Shown here: piece by piece, positions 23,182 to 32,914 of the stretch
Position numbering within the stretch: position 1 is the first letter of the stretch
Layout: the number at the start of each line of letters is the position of its first letter
The notes under the pieces: model-generated
Told to the model about the DNA's origin: nothing
The model's database searches: none
Seen by the model: the letters and a program-made list of their open reading frames with translations, nothing else
Assembly (NCBI GenBank): GCA_934462715.1
Contig: CAKSIJ010000004.1
Coordinates: 62,001 to 126,000, forward strand
Direction: 5' to 3'
Length of the DNA stretch: 64,000 bases
From: an uncultured Clostridia bacterium
GTDB taxonomy: Bacteria > Bacillota > Clostridia > UBA1381
Made by a program: the position numbers and the translations under genes

Positions 23182-24924
23182 ATGTTCAAATGGGTTAATC
23201 GGAAATTCACAAACAGGGTAATTGCGGTTTTTGCGGTTTTACTGATTGTAGTGTCGCTGTCGGTTATGATATGGACTGCCGTTTACACGTCAAAGGTTGT
23301 GTACGGCTCATATGAAAAGACTCTCGGTATGCTTTTTGAGAACAAAGCAAGAGATGTGCGTGAGCTGATAGAAAGAACCGAGCTGGCGCTTGATCTTTTG
23401 CTTGACGATGAGAACAGCTTTTCCGATATGATTATTGAGAAAAACAATGATGATGTCAGAAGAATCCATGTATTTACGGACGCAAGGAGAATGTTTCTTA
23501 CAAATTTAAGCATCAGCCTTAACAACATTACCCAAAACTATAATGCGTCACTTTTTGTAAACGAGGATATGGGAGCGTATGAGGTTTGTCCGAACGGCGA
23601 TATGGTAGACATAACAAAGAATATTCCGATAGGAATCTACAAAATTGATACGATTAAGGATTCTCCTCAATTCACGAAAATCAAGGAATCCAACGGCGAT
23701 ATGGTATGGTTTTTCGGAGAAAATGAAAAATCGATTTATGCCGCAAAAAAGCTGATCAAATATAGGTTAATCGGCGGTACGGCTTCAATAATCGACATAG
23801 GTATCGTTTGCATTTCCTTTGACATTTCACATCTTGACAAGGATCTGGCGGAAAGCGTTCTTACGCAAAATGCAAAAATATCCATAGAAAACGGCGACGG
23901 CGAGATTATATATTCAAATACAAAGTCTGCGGAGCCTTCGGAAAAGAGCGTGTGCTATGAATTTGCGATTTCGGATAATCTGACAATGAAAACAATCGTG
24001 CCGAAAAGCGATGTAAACAAGGTTACGGGAAATTATATTTTAATATCGGTTTTGATAGTGTTTGTATTTTTAATGGCAGGAATCGGAGTTGTGGTTTTGA
24101 TTTCAAAGAATATTACAGAGCCGATTGTAATTTTAAGCAGTCACATGGAGAATAACAATGAGCTGAAAGAAATCGGAATTAAAGAGGAAAGAGCTGATGA
24201 AATAGGGAACATTTACAGAAGCTACAATAAAATGGTAAGCAGAATCAACAGAATGATAGAAAAATTAAAGGAGGCGTCTATAAGAGAAAAAAACATGGAG
24301 TTAAGATTAATGCAGCTGCAAATAAATCCGCATTTTATATACAATTCATTGGACAACGTGAATTGCAGACTGCTCATGATGGGTGAATTTGAAGTTGCAA
24401 ACAAAATTTCGGAGCTTGTAAATTATATGCGCTATAATATGAAAAATCCCGAGGAAGCGTCAACAGTAAAAAAAGAAACCGAAATGATAAAAAGCTATAT
24501 GCACGCATTGGAGCTGCAATACGAAGACAGGATAAGATTAAAATTTGACATTCCGGACGAGCTTATGAATTGCAGTATGCCCAAAATGCTTTTGCAGCCG
24601 CTTGTAGAAAACAGCGTGACTCACGGAATAGAAACAACGGGAAGCAGATTTTTGGATATAGTTGTTTTGGTAAAAAGACATAATGACGATTTGAAAATTT
24701 CAGTGACGGACAGCGGTAACTGCACTAATTTGGACGAGATCAACCGTCATATGGCGGGAGAAATCAATATATCAAAAAACAGAGGATACGGAATCAGAAA
24801 TGTAAACGAAAGGCTGAAATTAATTTACGGCGAGGGTTATCATCTGGAATATAACAAGGACGGACAGGGGCATACAAGAGCAAGCTTTAATATAAAGTAT
24901 GAAATCTGCACCGACACGGGATAA
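23182..24924 (+). CDS. YesM-type sensor histidine kinase
   Basis: Membrane histidine kinase of the LytS/YesM class that pairs with the AraC-type response regulator at 28338. In the 580-aa product, TM1 is about 13-36, an extracellular sensor region about 37-285, TM2 about 288-310 (ILISVLIVFVFLMAGIGVVVLI) and HAMP follows. His_kinase has INPHFIYNSLDN with phospho-acceptor His384. HATPase_c has LLQPLVENSVTHGIE and NRGYGIRNVNERLKL. The ATG at 23182 is preferred because GGAG stands 6 nt upstream; an ATG at 23170 precedes that SD. A promoter-distal position inside the glycan operon suggests autoregulation. The ligand is probably a glycan or its bound form at the cell surface. Confidence 0.9.
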   Translation: MFKWVNRKFTNRVIAVFAVLLIVVSLSVMIWTAVYTSKVVYGSYEKTLGMLFENKARDVRELIERTELALDLLLDDENSFSDMIIEKNNDDVRRIHVFTDARRMFLTNLSISLNNITQNYNASLFVNEDMGAYEVCPNGDMVDITKNIPIGIYKIDTIKDSPQFTKIKESNGDMVWFFGENEKSIYAAKKLIKYRLIGGTASIIDIGIVCISFDISHLDKDLAESVLTQNAKISIENGDGEIIYSNTKSAEPSEKSVCYEFAISDNLTMKTIVPKSDVNKVTGNYILISVLIVFVFLMAGIGVVVLISKNITEPIVILSSHMENNNELKEIGIKEERADEIGNIYRSYNKMVSRINRMIEKLKEASIREKNMELRLMQLQINPHFIYNSLDNVNCRLLMMGEFEVANKISELVNYMRYNMKNPEEASTVKKETEMIKSYMHALELQYEDRIRLKFDIPDELMNCSMPKMLLQPLVENSVTHGIETTGSRFLDIVVLVKRHNDDLKISVTDSGNCTNLDEINRHMAGEINISKNRGYGIRNVNERLKLIYGEGYHLEYNKDGQGHTRASFNIKYEICTDTG

Positions 24925-24976
24925 AAGCCGTCAATAAAAATTTTGGTTATTTGGAAGGGAGAAAACAGAGGTAATT

Positions 24977-25900
24977 ATGAAAAACAAAACACTTAAAAAT
25001 CTGATACAGAACAGAACGCTTTTGCTAATGGTTCTGCCGAGCATTATACTGATTATAATGTTCAATTATGTGCCGATATACGGCGTTACAATTGCATTTA
25101 AGGATTACAATTTTACTAAGGGTATTCTGGGAAGCGAATGGGTAGGCTTTGAGAATTTCAAATTTCTTATCGCAAGCAAAAACCTTATGTGGAGATTGCT
25201 CCGAAACACGATAGGCTATTGGCTTTTATTTAACATTGTCGGAACAACCGCCAATCTGATTCTTGCATTTGCGCTTGACGAATGTACCGGAAAAAGATTT
25301 GTGAAGTATTCGCACACAATGATGATTGCGCCGACATTTATCTCGTACGTTGCGGTAACGTTTATAGTAACCGCATTTCTGGACGATTCGGTCGGACTTG
25401 TAAACAAGCTTTTAACCACTCTCGGAATGGAAACGGTACAATGGTATTCCTCACCGGGAAAATGGCCGGGAATACTTCTTCTGGTAAATCTGTGGAAAGG
25501 CACGGGATACGGCTGTATTCTTTACTTATCGGCATTGACCGGAATGGATCGTGAAATGCTCGAAGCTGCGGAGCTGGACGGAGCGGGTAAGCTGAAGCAG
25601 ATATTCTACATAAAGCTTCCGATGCTGCTGCCTATGATATGCATTTTGCAGATTATGGGACTCGGAGGAATCCTTTCGTCAAACACCGGACTTTTCTATC
25701 AGGTAACAAAAAATATCGGACTGCTTTATCCTACCACACAGACGATAGATTCATACGTTCTGGACGCAATTATGGGAGGAAGCAATGACTGGGGCATTAC
25801 CGGTGCGGTTTCACTGTTCCAGTCATCGGTAGGAACAATAATAGTAATAGCGACAAATTTGATCGTTCGCAGATGGGAGCCTGATTATGCATTATTCTAA
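24977..25900 (+). CDS. ABC sugar transporter permease, LplB/YtcP-partner type
   Basis: A 307-aa inner-membrane permease of the carbohydrate-uptake CUT1 class. Six membrane helices can be traced (MVLPSIILIIMFNYVPIYGVTIAF at the N-terminus through IIVIATNLIVRRW). The EAA loop that binds the ATPase is EAAELDGAGKLKQIFYIKLPMLLP near residues 194-217, as in LplB. It overlaps the next permease gene by 14 nt, implying translational coupling. SD GAGG lies 5 nt upstream. No ATP-binding subunit is encoded in the locus, which is normal for this type because a shared MsmK-like ATPase serves several systems. Confidence 0.92.
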   Translation: MKNKTLKNLIQNRTLLLMVLPSIILIIMFNYVPIYGVTIAFKDYNFTKGILGSEWVGFENFKFLIASKNLMWRLLRNTIGYWLLFNIVGTTANLILAFALDECTGKRFVKYSHTMMIAPTFISYVAVTFIVTAFLDDSVGLVNKLLTTLGMETVQWYSSPGKWPGILLLVNLWKGTGYGCILYLSALTGMDREMLEAAELDGAGKLKQIFYIKLPMLLPMICILQIMGLGGILSSNTGLFYQVTKNIGLLYPTTQTIDSYVLDAIMGGSNDWGITGAVSLFQSSVGTIIVIATNLIVRRWEPDYALF

Positions 25901-26816
25901 ACCGATAAAACAAAAAAATGAAAAAACAATCAAAAAAAAGGTAAAACACCAATATATGTTAAAGCTGTTTTTAATTATATTTACGCTGATGTGTATTCTG
26001 CCCGTAATATTGGTATTCATAGCGTCATTTACAAGCGAAGCGAGCATTACGGCAAAGGGCTTCAGCTATCTGCCCGATGAGTGGTCGATTGAGGCGTGGA
26101 GATATGTTGCAACCTTTAAGGATCAGCTCATAGATTCGTATCTTGTATCTATTTTTGAAACGGTTTTCGGAACGCTTCTTACATTGATTCTGACATCAAT
26201 GTTCGGATATGTGCTGACAAAAAAAGATTTTTGTTTAAGAAACGCATTGACGATATTCCTTGTCGTTACAATGTTTGTAAACTCCGGACCGCTTGCAGGC
26301 TACGTTATCAACGCAAACGTCTATCATTTGAGAAATAATCTGCTTGTTCTGATTATCCCGGGCTGCGTAAGTGTGTTCAATGTTGTTATGATGAGAACCT
26401 TTGTGCAGAGCAATATCCCCGATTCATTAATGGAATCGGCAAAAATAGACGGTGCCGGAGATTTTTATACATATGTAAGAATAGTAGTTCCTCTGATGCT
26501 GCCGGTATTTGCGGCAATCGGCTTTATGACGGCTGTCGGTCACTGGAACGAATGGCAGACCTCGCTTATGTATATAGACAATCCGAAGTTTGCGACATTG
26601 CAGCTCATGCTTATGAAGATAGAAAAGAATATTTCGTTTTTGCAGGAAAATCAGGCAAAGCTCAGTGCGGAGCAGATGGAGCAGTGGCAGAACATTCCGA
26701 ATCAGTCCTGCCGAATGGCACTTTTGCTTTGCACAATACTTCCGACAATGGTTGCATATCCGTTTTTCCAAAAATACTTTATCAAGGGTATGACCGTCGG
26801 AAGCGTGAAAGGGTAA
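25887..26816 (+). CDS. ABC sugar transporter permease, LplC type
   Basis: A 309-aa partner permease of the CUT1 family. A lysine-rich N-terminus is followed by LKLFLIIFTLMCILPVILVFIASFTSE (TM1), further helices and the EAA-like loop ESAKIDGAGDFYTYVRIVVPLMLP near residue 180. The C-terminus ends YFIKGMTVGSVKG, the typical end of LplC/YtcP proteins. Its start codon lies inside the end of the preceding permease gene (GGGAG SD, 14-nt overlap). Together with the preceding permease and the lipoprotein at 26879 it forms one importer, probably for an oligosaccharide released at the cell surface. Confidence 0.92.
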   Translation: MHYSKPIKQKNEKTIKKKVKHQYMLKLFLIIFTLMCILPVILVFIASFTSEASITAKGFSYLPDEWSIEAWRYVATFKDQLIDSYLVSIFETVFGTLLTLILTSMFGYVLTKKDFCLRNALTIFLVVTMFVNSGPLAGYVINANVYHLRNNLLVLIIPGCVSVFNVVMMRTFVQSNIPDSLMESAKIDGAGDFYTYVRIVVPLMLPVFAAIGFMTAVGHWNEWQTSLMYIDNPKFATLQLMLMKIEKNISFLQENQAKLSAEQMEQWQNIPNQSCRMALLLCTILPTMVAYPFFQKYFIKGMTVGSVKG

Positions 26817-26878
26817 AATTTGCGATTGCGGAATTTGCAGTTGCTGATTTATAAAAAAACTAAAATGGAGGAAAATTT

Positions 26879-28318
26879 ATGAAAAAGGAAACAAAAAGGA
26901 TTTTGGCGGGAGCAATGTGTCTTACAATGCTCGGTGTATCGGGCTGCGGACCGAAAAAGGGAGAAAATGCGGACGGAGAGAATCAAAAGCTTCGTGTGTT
27001 CTTTATGGATTCAAAGACTCCCGATGTTGATATGGTTGCGGAAAAGGTAAGCGAGATTACGCGTGAGAAAATCGGGGCGGACGTTGAATTTGTAATGCTC
27101 GATGATTACGGAACAAAGCTTCCTATGATGATTGCAACGGACGAACCTATGGATATATGCTGGGTTAATTCGGACGATCTGAGCGAAAGAGCAAGAAAGG
27201 GCGCATATGCGGATTTGACAGAGCTTCTGGACACAACCCCAGATCTTAAAGCGCTGTTTGAGGACGATTTCTGGAAAGGCGTAACAATTAACGGACACAT
27301 CTATGCAATACCGACTAAAAAGGAAATGGCTGAGCAGTGGGTATGCTATGCTGAGGAGGACTTCTTAAAGCAAAGCAATATAACAATAGATCCGAATAAG
27401 ATTTATTCCTTTAAGGAGCTTGAACCGATTCTTGAAAAGCTTAAAGAAACCGGTACAAGAAACGGCTTTGAAATAGGCGCAAAGGGTCAGCACAACGCAA
27501 TGCACAAGCTTAACTATTTTGACACAATCACAGGTGATTTTGTTGTTGACAAGGAAACAAACAAGGTTCAGAACTACTACATGACTCCGCAGTTTGAGGA
27601 GTACATAAGACTTATGAGAGATTGGTATGATAAGGGTTATATAGCGTCCGACGTTGCAACGCGAGGCGGCTATAAAAAAGAAGCCGGAGTAACAAACGGT
27701 ATAAGCTATGTAAGCTATGCACCCTATAACGAGGTTCAGGCTACAAAGTACAATAAGGGTGTTACGGTAACTCCGATCAAGATGACACCATGCGTTATCA
27801 CAAACCAGTCAACCTGCGGTTCAGCATTTGCTGTTCTTGAAAAGTGCAAAAACAAGGAATTGGCTATGAAGTTTTTGGAGCTTTGGAACACAGACCCCGA
27901 TGTTAAAAACTTAATCACACACGGAATCGAGGGCGTACACTATAATTTGGTTGACGGTAAGGTTGAACAGGTTGAGGGCGCAACAAGCAAATACTTAAAT
28001 CAGAACTGGGCAAGCGGAAACGTATTTATAAGCAAGCTTTATGTTGGAGAGCCGGACGATAAGTGGGAAAAATACGATGAATTTAATAAATCGGCAACAA
28101 AATCCTTAACGCTCGGATTCTTCCCAGAAGTAAAGATGATTAACGATAAAATTCTGGCTTGCCAGGGCGCAGCTGCCGAATTTACAGGACTTTTGAGCTG
28201 CGGTGCGGTTGATCCGGACGAATATCTGCCGAAGCTTAAAAGCTCACTGGAAGCGTCGGGCGTAAATGACGTAGCCGAAGAATTACAAAAGCAGTATGAT
28301 GAATGGTCAAAAAACTAA
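26879..28318 (+). CDS. Extracellular solute-binding lipoprotein of the LplA type
   Basis: A 479-aa lipid-anchored binding protein for the two preceding permeases. The signal peptide MKKETKRILAGAMCLTML ends in lipobox LGVSGC with lipidated Cys23. The mature part has the two-lobe family-1 pattern (KLRVFFMDSKTPDVDMV, the hinge region NGHIYAIPTKKEMAEQWVCY, MKFLELWNTDPDVKNLITHGIEGVHY). Its C-terminal region resembles DUF3502 of the lipoprotein LipO/LplA family. An excellent SD (GGAGG) lies 8 nt before the ATG. Binding proteins of this group take up oligosaccharides; the ligand here is not identifiable. Confidence 0.9.
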   Translation: MKKETKRILAGAMCLTMLGVSGCGPKKGENADGENQKLRVFFMDSKTPDVDMVAEKVSEITREKIGADVEFVMLDDYGTKLPMMIATDEPMDICWVNSDDLSERARKGAYADLTELLDTTPDLKALFEDDFWKGVTINGHIYAIPTKKEMAEQWVCYAEEDFLKQSNITIDPNKIYSFKELEPILEKLKETGTRNGFEIGAKGQHNAMHKLNYFDTITGDFVVDKETNKVQNYYMTPQFEEYIRLMRDWYDKGYIASDVATRGGYKKEAGVTNGISYVSYAPYNEVQATKYNKGVTVTPIKMTPCVITNQSTCGSAFAVLEKCKNKELAMKFLELWNTDPDVKNLITHGIEGVHYNLVDGKVEQVEGATSKYLNQNWASGNVFISKLYVGEPDDKWEKYDEFNKSATKSLTLGFFPEVKMINDKILACQGAAAEFTGLLSCGAVDPDEYLPKLKSSLEASGVNDVAEELQKQYDEWSKN

Positions 28319-28337
28319 AAGGTTGGGTGTAAATTAA

Positions 28338-29417
28338 GTGGCAAGAGTATTAGTTGCAGATGATGATAAAAGGGTTTGCGAGTGCCTTGAAAGGCTGATT
28401 GACTGGCAAAGTCTTGAATGTGAATTTGCCGGAATGGCATACAACGGTGAACAGGCATACAAAATGATTGAGGAACAGCAGGCGGATATTTTGATTACAG
28501 ATCTGAAAATGCCGGTTATGGGAGGCGTGGAGCTTTTAAAAAAGCTCCACGAAAACCATAAAAATGTTGTGACCATTTTTTTGAGCGCATATGAGGATTT
28601 TTCAGCGGCACAGCTCGGAATGGAATATAATGTCAAAAGGTATATCTTAAAGCCGCTTGACCAATACAAAATAAAAGAAATTACGGAAACCGTCTCGGAA
28701 ATCAACGATCAACTCTCAAAAGAACAGTATCTGCACTACCTTTTGTCGGGAAGAAGCTTTGAGCATGATGTTAAAAATAATCTTGAAACGGGTAATTATG
28801 TGTTCTTTGAAAGTTTTTTTGCTGAAATGGAGGAGAACTTTTCAGAACAGTATTCGCTTTTGTCTGCCGTGTGCTTAAAAATCATAAATTTACTTTACGA
28901 ATATCTGAAAACACTCGGATTTAATGAAAAGTCGGTGGAAAACGGACAAATGACAATAAACGAAACGGTAAATAAGCTCGGAGGAACGAAAAGCATTATT
29001 GATTTTACATGGAAAATGATACAAAATGTTTTTTCGGTAATGCCCAAAAAGGTTGACACCGTGACGAAGTTTATTGAAGAAATAAAGGAATATTTAAACG
29101 AAAACTATAACAATCCCGATTTATATTTACCGGTGATTGCCGAGAAATTCGGCTTTTCACAGCAGCATATAAGAAGATTATTTAAAAACGAAACCGGAAC
29201 AACCATAACCGGCTATATTGCAAGAAAAAGAGTTGAAAAGAGCGAGGAGCTTCTCTTGAAAACCGATATGCTGATAAAGGATATAGCGGAATGCTGCGGT
29301 TTTACCGACAGTCATAATTTTATAAGCTGCTTTAGCAGGGTTTACAAAAAAAGCCCGGGAAAATACCGCGAGGACACCAGGGCGAGATACAATGAAAAAA
29401 AGGAGAATAAAGTATGA
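28338..29417 (+). CDS. YesN-type response regulator with AraC DNA-binding domain
   Basis: A 359-aa partner of the sensor kinase at 23182. The receiver domain (1-125) has acidic pocket DDD near 8-10, phospho-acceptor Asp55 (DILITDLKMP), FLSAYEDF and the conserved Lys in YILKPL. A linker of about 130 residues follows. The C-terminal AraC/XylS double HTH covers about 255-350 (FGFSQQHIRRLFKNETGTTITGYIARKRVEKSEELL; IKDIAECCGFTDSHNFISCFSRVYKKSPGKYRE). The start is GTG at 28338 with AAAGG upstream. It overlaps the following S-layer gene by 4 nt (ATGA). It is expected to activate the promoter at 20150, but no direct-repeat operator could be assigned with confidence. Confidence 0.92.
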   Translation: MARVLVADDDKRVCECLERLIDWQSLECEFAGMAYNGEQAYKMIEEQQADILITDLKMPVMGGVELLKKLHENHKNVVTIFLSAYEDFSAAQLGMEYNVKRYILKPLDQYKIKEITETVSEINDQLSKEQYLHYLLSGRSFEHDVKNNLETGNYVFFESFFAEMEENFSEQYSLLSAVCLKIINLLYEYLKTLGFNEKSVENGQMTINETVNKLGGTKSIIDFTWKMIQNVFSVMPKKVDTVTKFIEEIKEYLNENYNNPDLYLPVIAEKFGFSQQHIRRLFKNETGTTITGYIARKRVEKSEELLLKTDMLIKDIAECCGFTDSHNFISCFSRVYKKSPGKYREDTRARYNEKKENKV

Positions 29418-32400
29418 GCAAACTGAAAATTTGGCTATTGACATTAATTATGATGTGCAGTATGCTGCCGTCAATCCCGGCATATGCCGATAATTCGCTT
29501 TCATGGGATCATGAGCTTACGTTTGATACGGCATATGCAAATTCCTCTATGGATATATGGGGGAATTATGGATTTGTAGCACATTCAAAGGGAATTACAA
29601 TTGTCGATCTGCAAAACGGAAAAACAACGGCGGAATGGAAGCTTGACAAGACGGCAGTTCCGGGGCTTTCAAGCTTTGTGCCTTTGAAAATAGAGGTAAA
29701 TGACGAGTATATTTTAATCAGCAAGGCGGACGCTGTTCTGGTATTCCCGAACACAGGCGCATACACCGATACACCGCCGGCAATTATCAGACGTCTGGGA
29801 AAGTTTGCAAGCGTAACCAAAGCAACCGTTAACGGCGATTATCTTTATATTTTTGATAAGACCGCAAACGGAACGGTAAAGGGAATAAAGGCAAATAACA
29901 TACTTTTATGGAAGATAGCCTTGCAAGATCTTGACAGCTTAAAGGCAAACGGTTCTGCGGCAAACAAATACTCGATAGTTGCGAACTGCACTAATGTTGA
30001 AAGGTTAAACCTCGGCGTTCATGAGGGAATCTGGAGCGATATTATAGTTGAGGACAATACGGCATATGTTACTGTTTTTAACAATACCTCGGCAGAGCCT
30101 TATAAAACGCTGTATCTTGAAGCCGTTGATCTTGAAACGTTTTCGGAGGACGCTGTAGCCGAAACCGAGCTTTATTCGGGATATCTGGACGCACTGACGG
30201 TCAGCTTTGACACAAAGGAGCCGGTGAGCGAGGATTGGCTCCGTGAAAATATGGAGGTATATCTCAGAGGCGGTGAGGAAACAAAGGTAATGCTTTCGGG
30301 ACTTAAAAAGGGAGTATTTCTGATTACGGTTTTACCGCTTACCGATGGCGGCAGCCGTGTGACAATAAACTTAACGGATTTAAATGCTGTTGCGGCTTTA
30401 TTTGAAAATGTAACGGCGGCTGAACTGTCTGGAAGTCAAAAGGTTATATGCACAAGCATCGAGGAGAATACATACAGCTTTGCAAAGGCAAGGGCAACCG
30501 AAAACTATGATGACGGAAACGTTAAGAAATCGGGAAATATGATTTACTTTACCACACGCTTCAACGGCGGCGGAAAGCCAAATTATTACATAAGCGCAAG
30601 GCTTGACGGACTTACGTGCGAAAGCGTTTCCGAACCTCAGGTTATGGGTTATTACAACAGCAATCAATCGGGATATATAGGAACTGTTTTGTACGGAAAA
30701 AATCTTGGCGGAATAATCTACGGAAACGATAATAATTTCTACGGATTTTCAAGAGATACCGGTTTTGACGGATCTGTTTCGGATAATGTGACGGTTAAAA
30801 AAGGAATTTCATCGTCAAACAAATTCTCCGACTTTATAACCTACGGCGGACGTATATACTATCTGATGTCAAATAATAACGGAATTGGCGTACTAAGTGC
30901 CGGAGGTGCTTCTGATTTTTCAAACGCTGTTCCGAATGGCGGAAAATTCCCGGTAGTATTCTACGGAGCTTCGGGCAATGATGAAATACCGGCAGGAGTA
31001 GCCGGTGATACGCTTTCAATTCCGGTTGAAAACGGATTGTTCAGATTTACTGTCTATTCGTACGGTGAAAACAGCTTTAATGCGGCTGTAAACGGGGAAG
31101 AACTGACAATAACCGCAGCTTCCGCACCGATTGCGGAAATCACGGCTGCCGATGACACAAAATTCACGGTCAAGAACAACAGCGCTTTATACGGAAGAAA
31201 CAACAAGAGCTTTATTATATCGGAAGCAGCGTATGACGCCGAAAACAAGCTTTTGGGATATAACGAAACAAGCGCAGACATTGCAAATGATGATGAAAAG
31301 GATATTTCTTTGACGGTGCGGGAAAATGCCGTAAAGAGAACGGTGAATATTTTCACCGCAAAAAGACAGCCGCTTTTATCCTATGAAATTACGGCGGACG
31401 GAATAAAGCTTTTGAGTACACGCACAGCGTTGGGCGAGGTTAATGAAATCAAGTGCTTTGACGTTAAATACGATTATTCTAAGGAGATTGCAATCATTTC
31501 GGGAAAAACCGATAATAAGTCGGAGCGTGCGGTAAGTGTCACGATAATGAAAAATGACGTACCGGTATTTTCGGGTATTGCAAACACAGACAATAACGGC
31601 GAATTTTTAATGGAATATTTCTACGGTGATGAAACACCGGCACTGGATGATGTTTATAGGGCGGAAATTTCGGCATCGTTTTCAAATGCCGCTCAAACCG
31701 GGGAATTTTCTCTGATTAATTCCGCAGAAGTAAATGAAAAGCTTGATAACGTTATCAAAAACGCAAGCACGGGTGCGGATTTGAGAAATATGCTTTCACA
31801 GGACGAGGAGCTTGTAAAGCTTTTGGGTATAGATCTTTCAAACGAGGACTACAAGGCATTGTCAGAGGAATCAAAAAATTCGGTTATGCAGGTTGTTTTG
31901 GAGGATATAAAGCAGAACAAAACGGCTGAAATCCAAAAGGATTTTGCGGCAGAATCGAGCAAAAAGAGAAGCGAAGAAATTACGGCACAGGCATTAAAAG
32001 AGGTTAATTCGGCAAAAGCTTCGACTCTGACAGGTATTTTGGATAAGTACAGAAAAGAATTTGAAATTACCGACGAGCTTTGGACAAAATACAACGGTAT
32101 GGGATCTAAGGTATCCAATGTAAACACGGAGTTCTTAAACAAAGGAAGTGTTTCCGCAGCAGCTGAAATTGCGGCAAGACTTGACAGCAGTATCACAACG
32201 GTCAAGAACAGAAAAACCGACAGCTCAACCCCGAGCAAAGGAAACGGAAGCTCATCGACAAGAGGCAACGGCTCTGCCGGAACAAGTAAATCGACAAGCT
32301 ACACCATGACCGAAACTCCTCCGGGACAAAAAGATGAGTCTAAGAAGATTGAATTTACCGATGTTGACGATTCACACTGGGCAAAGGCAGCAATTGATGA

Positions 32401-32902
32401 GCTTGCGGACAAAGGCATAATTTCGGGAATGAATGACGGAACCTTCTGTCCGAACGATGATGTTACACGCGAGCAGTTTATAAAAATGCTCGTTACCGCA
32501 ATCGGCGATGAATTGGGAGAAAACTTAAAATCGACATTTACAGATGTTGACGATAATGCATGGTATTATCCGTACGTTGCAAAGGCTGAGGAAATAGGTC
32601 TTGCAAAGGGATCTGACGGACGCTTCGGAATCGGTGAGAAAATCACAAGACAGGACGCTTGCGTATTCTTGGCAAGAGTTGCGGAATATATGAAGCTAAA
32701 GCTTGAAGAAACAGACAAAACGGCAGAATTTTCCGATAATGACGAGATTTCCGATTATGCTTTGGACGCTGTTTACGCTATGCAGTCAAACGGCATAATA
32801 AACGGTATGGACAACAACCGTTTTGAAAGTGCAAAGCCCTGCACACGTGCAATGGCGGCAAAAATGATCTACGGTCTTTTGCAGTTGGGAAAAAATGAAT
32901 AA
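29414..32902 (+). CDS. S-layer-homology surface protein with large beta-rich ectodomain
   Basis: A 1162-aa exported protein. A Sec signal peptide (1-25, cleaved after IPAYA) precedes an ectodomain of about 790 residues that has beta-propeller-like patterns in its first half (AHSKGITIVDLQNGKTTAEW; GDYLYIFDKTANG; GGRIYYLMSNNN). An alpha-helical Lys/Glu-rich region (about 790-920) and a Ser/Thr/Gly linker (SSTPSKGNGSSSTRGNG) come next. Three C-terminal SLH domains lie near 978-1030, 1038-1095 and 1103-1158 (FTDVDDSHWAKAAIDELADKG; FTDVDDNAWYYPYV; FSDNDEISDYALDAVYAM). SLH domains normally bind pyruvylated wall polysaccharide, so the protein should be displayed on the surface. Its ATG overlaps the regulator stop (ATGA) behind an AGGAG SD. 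No catalytic motif was recognised. Confidence 0.85.
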   Translation: MSKLKIWLLTLIMMCSMLPSIPAYADNSLSWDHELTFDTAYANSSMDIWGNYGFVAHSKGITIVDLQNGKTTAEWKLDKTAVPGLSSFVPLKIEVNDEYILISKADAVLVFPNTGAYTDTPPAIIRRLGKFASVTKATVNGDYLYIFDKTANGTVKGIKANNILLWKIALQDLDSLKANGSAANKYSIVANCTNVERLNLGVHEGIWSDIIVEDNTAYVTVFNNTSAEPYKTLYLEAVDLETFSEDAVAETELYSGYLDALTVSFDTKEPVSEDWLRENMEVYLRGGEETKVMLSGLKKGVFLITVLPLTDGGSRVTINLTDLNAVAALFENVTAAELSGSQKVICTSIEENTYSFAKARATENYDDGNVKKSGNMIYFTTRFNGGGKPNYYISARLDGLTCESVSEPQVMGYYNSNQSGYIGTVLYGKNLGGIIYGNDNNFYGFSRDTGFDGSVSDNVTVKKGISSSNKFSDFITYGGRIYYLMSNNNGIGVLSAGGASDFSNAVPNGGKFPVVFYGASGNDEIPAGVAGDTLSIPVENGLFRFTVYSYGENSFNAAVNGEELTITAASAPIAEITAADDTKFTVKNNSALYGRNNKSFIISEAAYDAENKLLGYNETSADIANDDEKDISLTVRENAVKRTVNIFTAKRQPLLSYEITADGIKLLSTRTALGEVNEIKCFDVKYDYSKEIAIISGKTDNKSERAVSVTIMKNDVPVFSGIANTDNNGEFLMEYFYGDETPALDDVYRAEISASFSNAAQTGEFSLINSAEVNEKLDNVIKNASTGADLRNMLSQDEELVKLLGIDLSNEDYKALSEESKNSVMQVVLEDIKQNKTAEIQKDFAAESSKKRSEEITAQALKEVNSAKASTLTGILDKYRKEFEITDELWTKYNGMGSKVSNVNTEFLNKGSVSAAAEIAARLDSSITTVKNRKTDSSTPSKGNGSSSTRGNGSAGTSKSTSYTMTETPPGQKDESKKIEFTDVDDSHWAKAAIDELADKGIISGMNDGTFCPNDDVTREQFIKMLVTAIGDELGENLKSTFTDVDDNAWYYPYVAKAEEIGLAKGSDGRFGIGEKITRQDACVFLARVAEYMKLKLEETDKTAEFSDNDEISDYALDAVYAMQSNGIINGMDNNRFESAKPCTRAMAAKMIYGLLQLGKNE

Positions 32903-32914
32903 ACAGGAGGAAGT

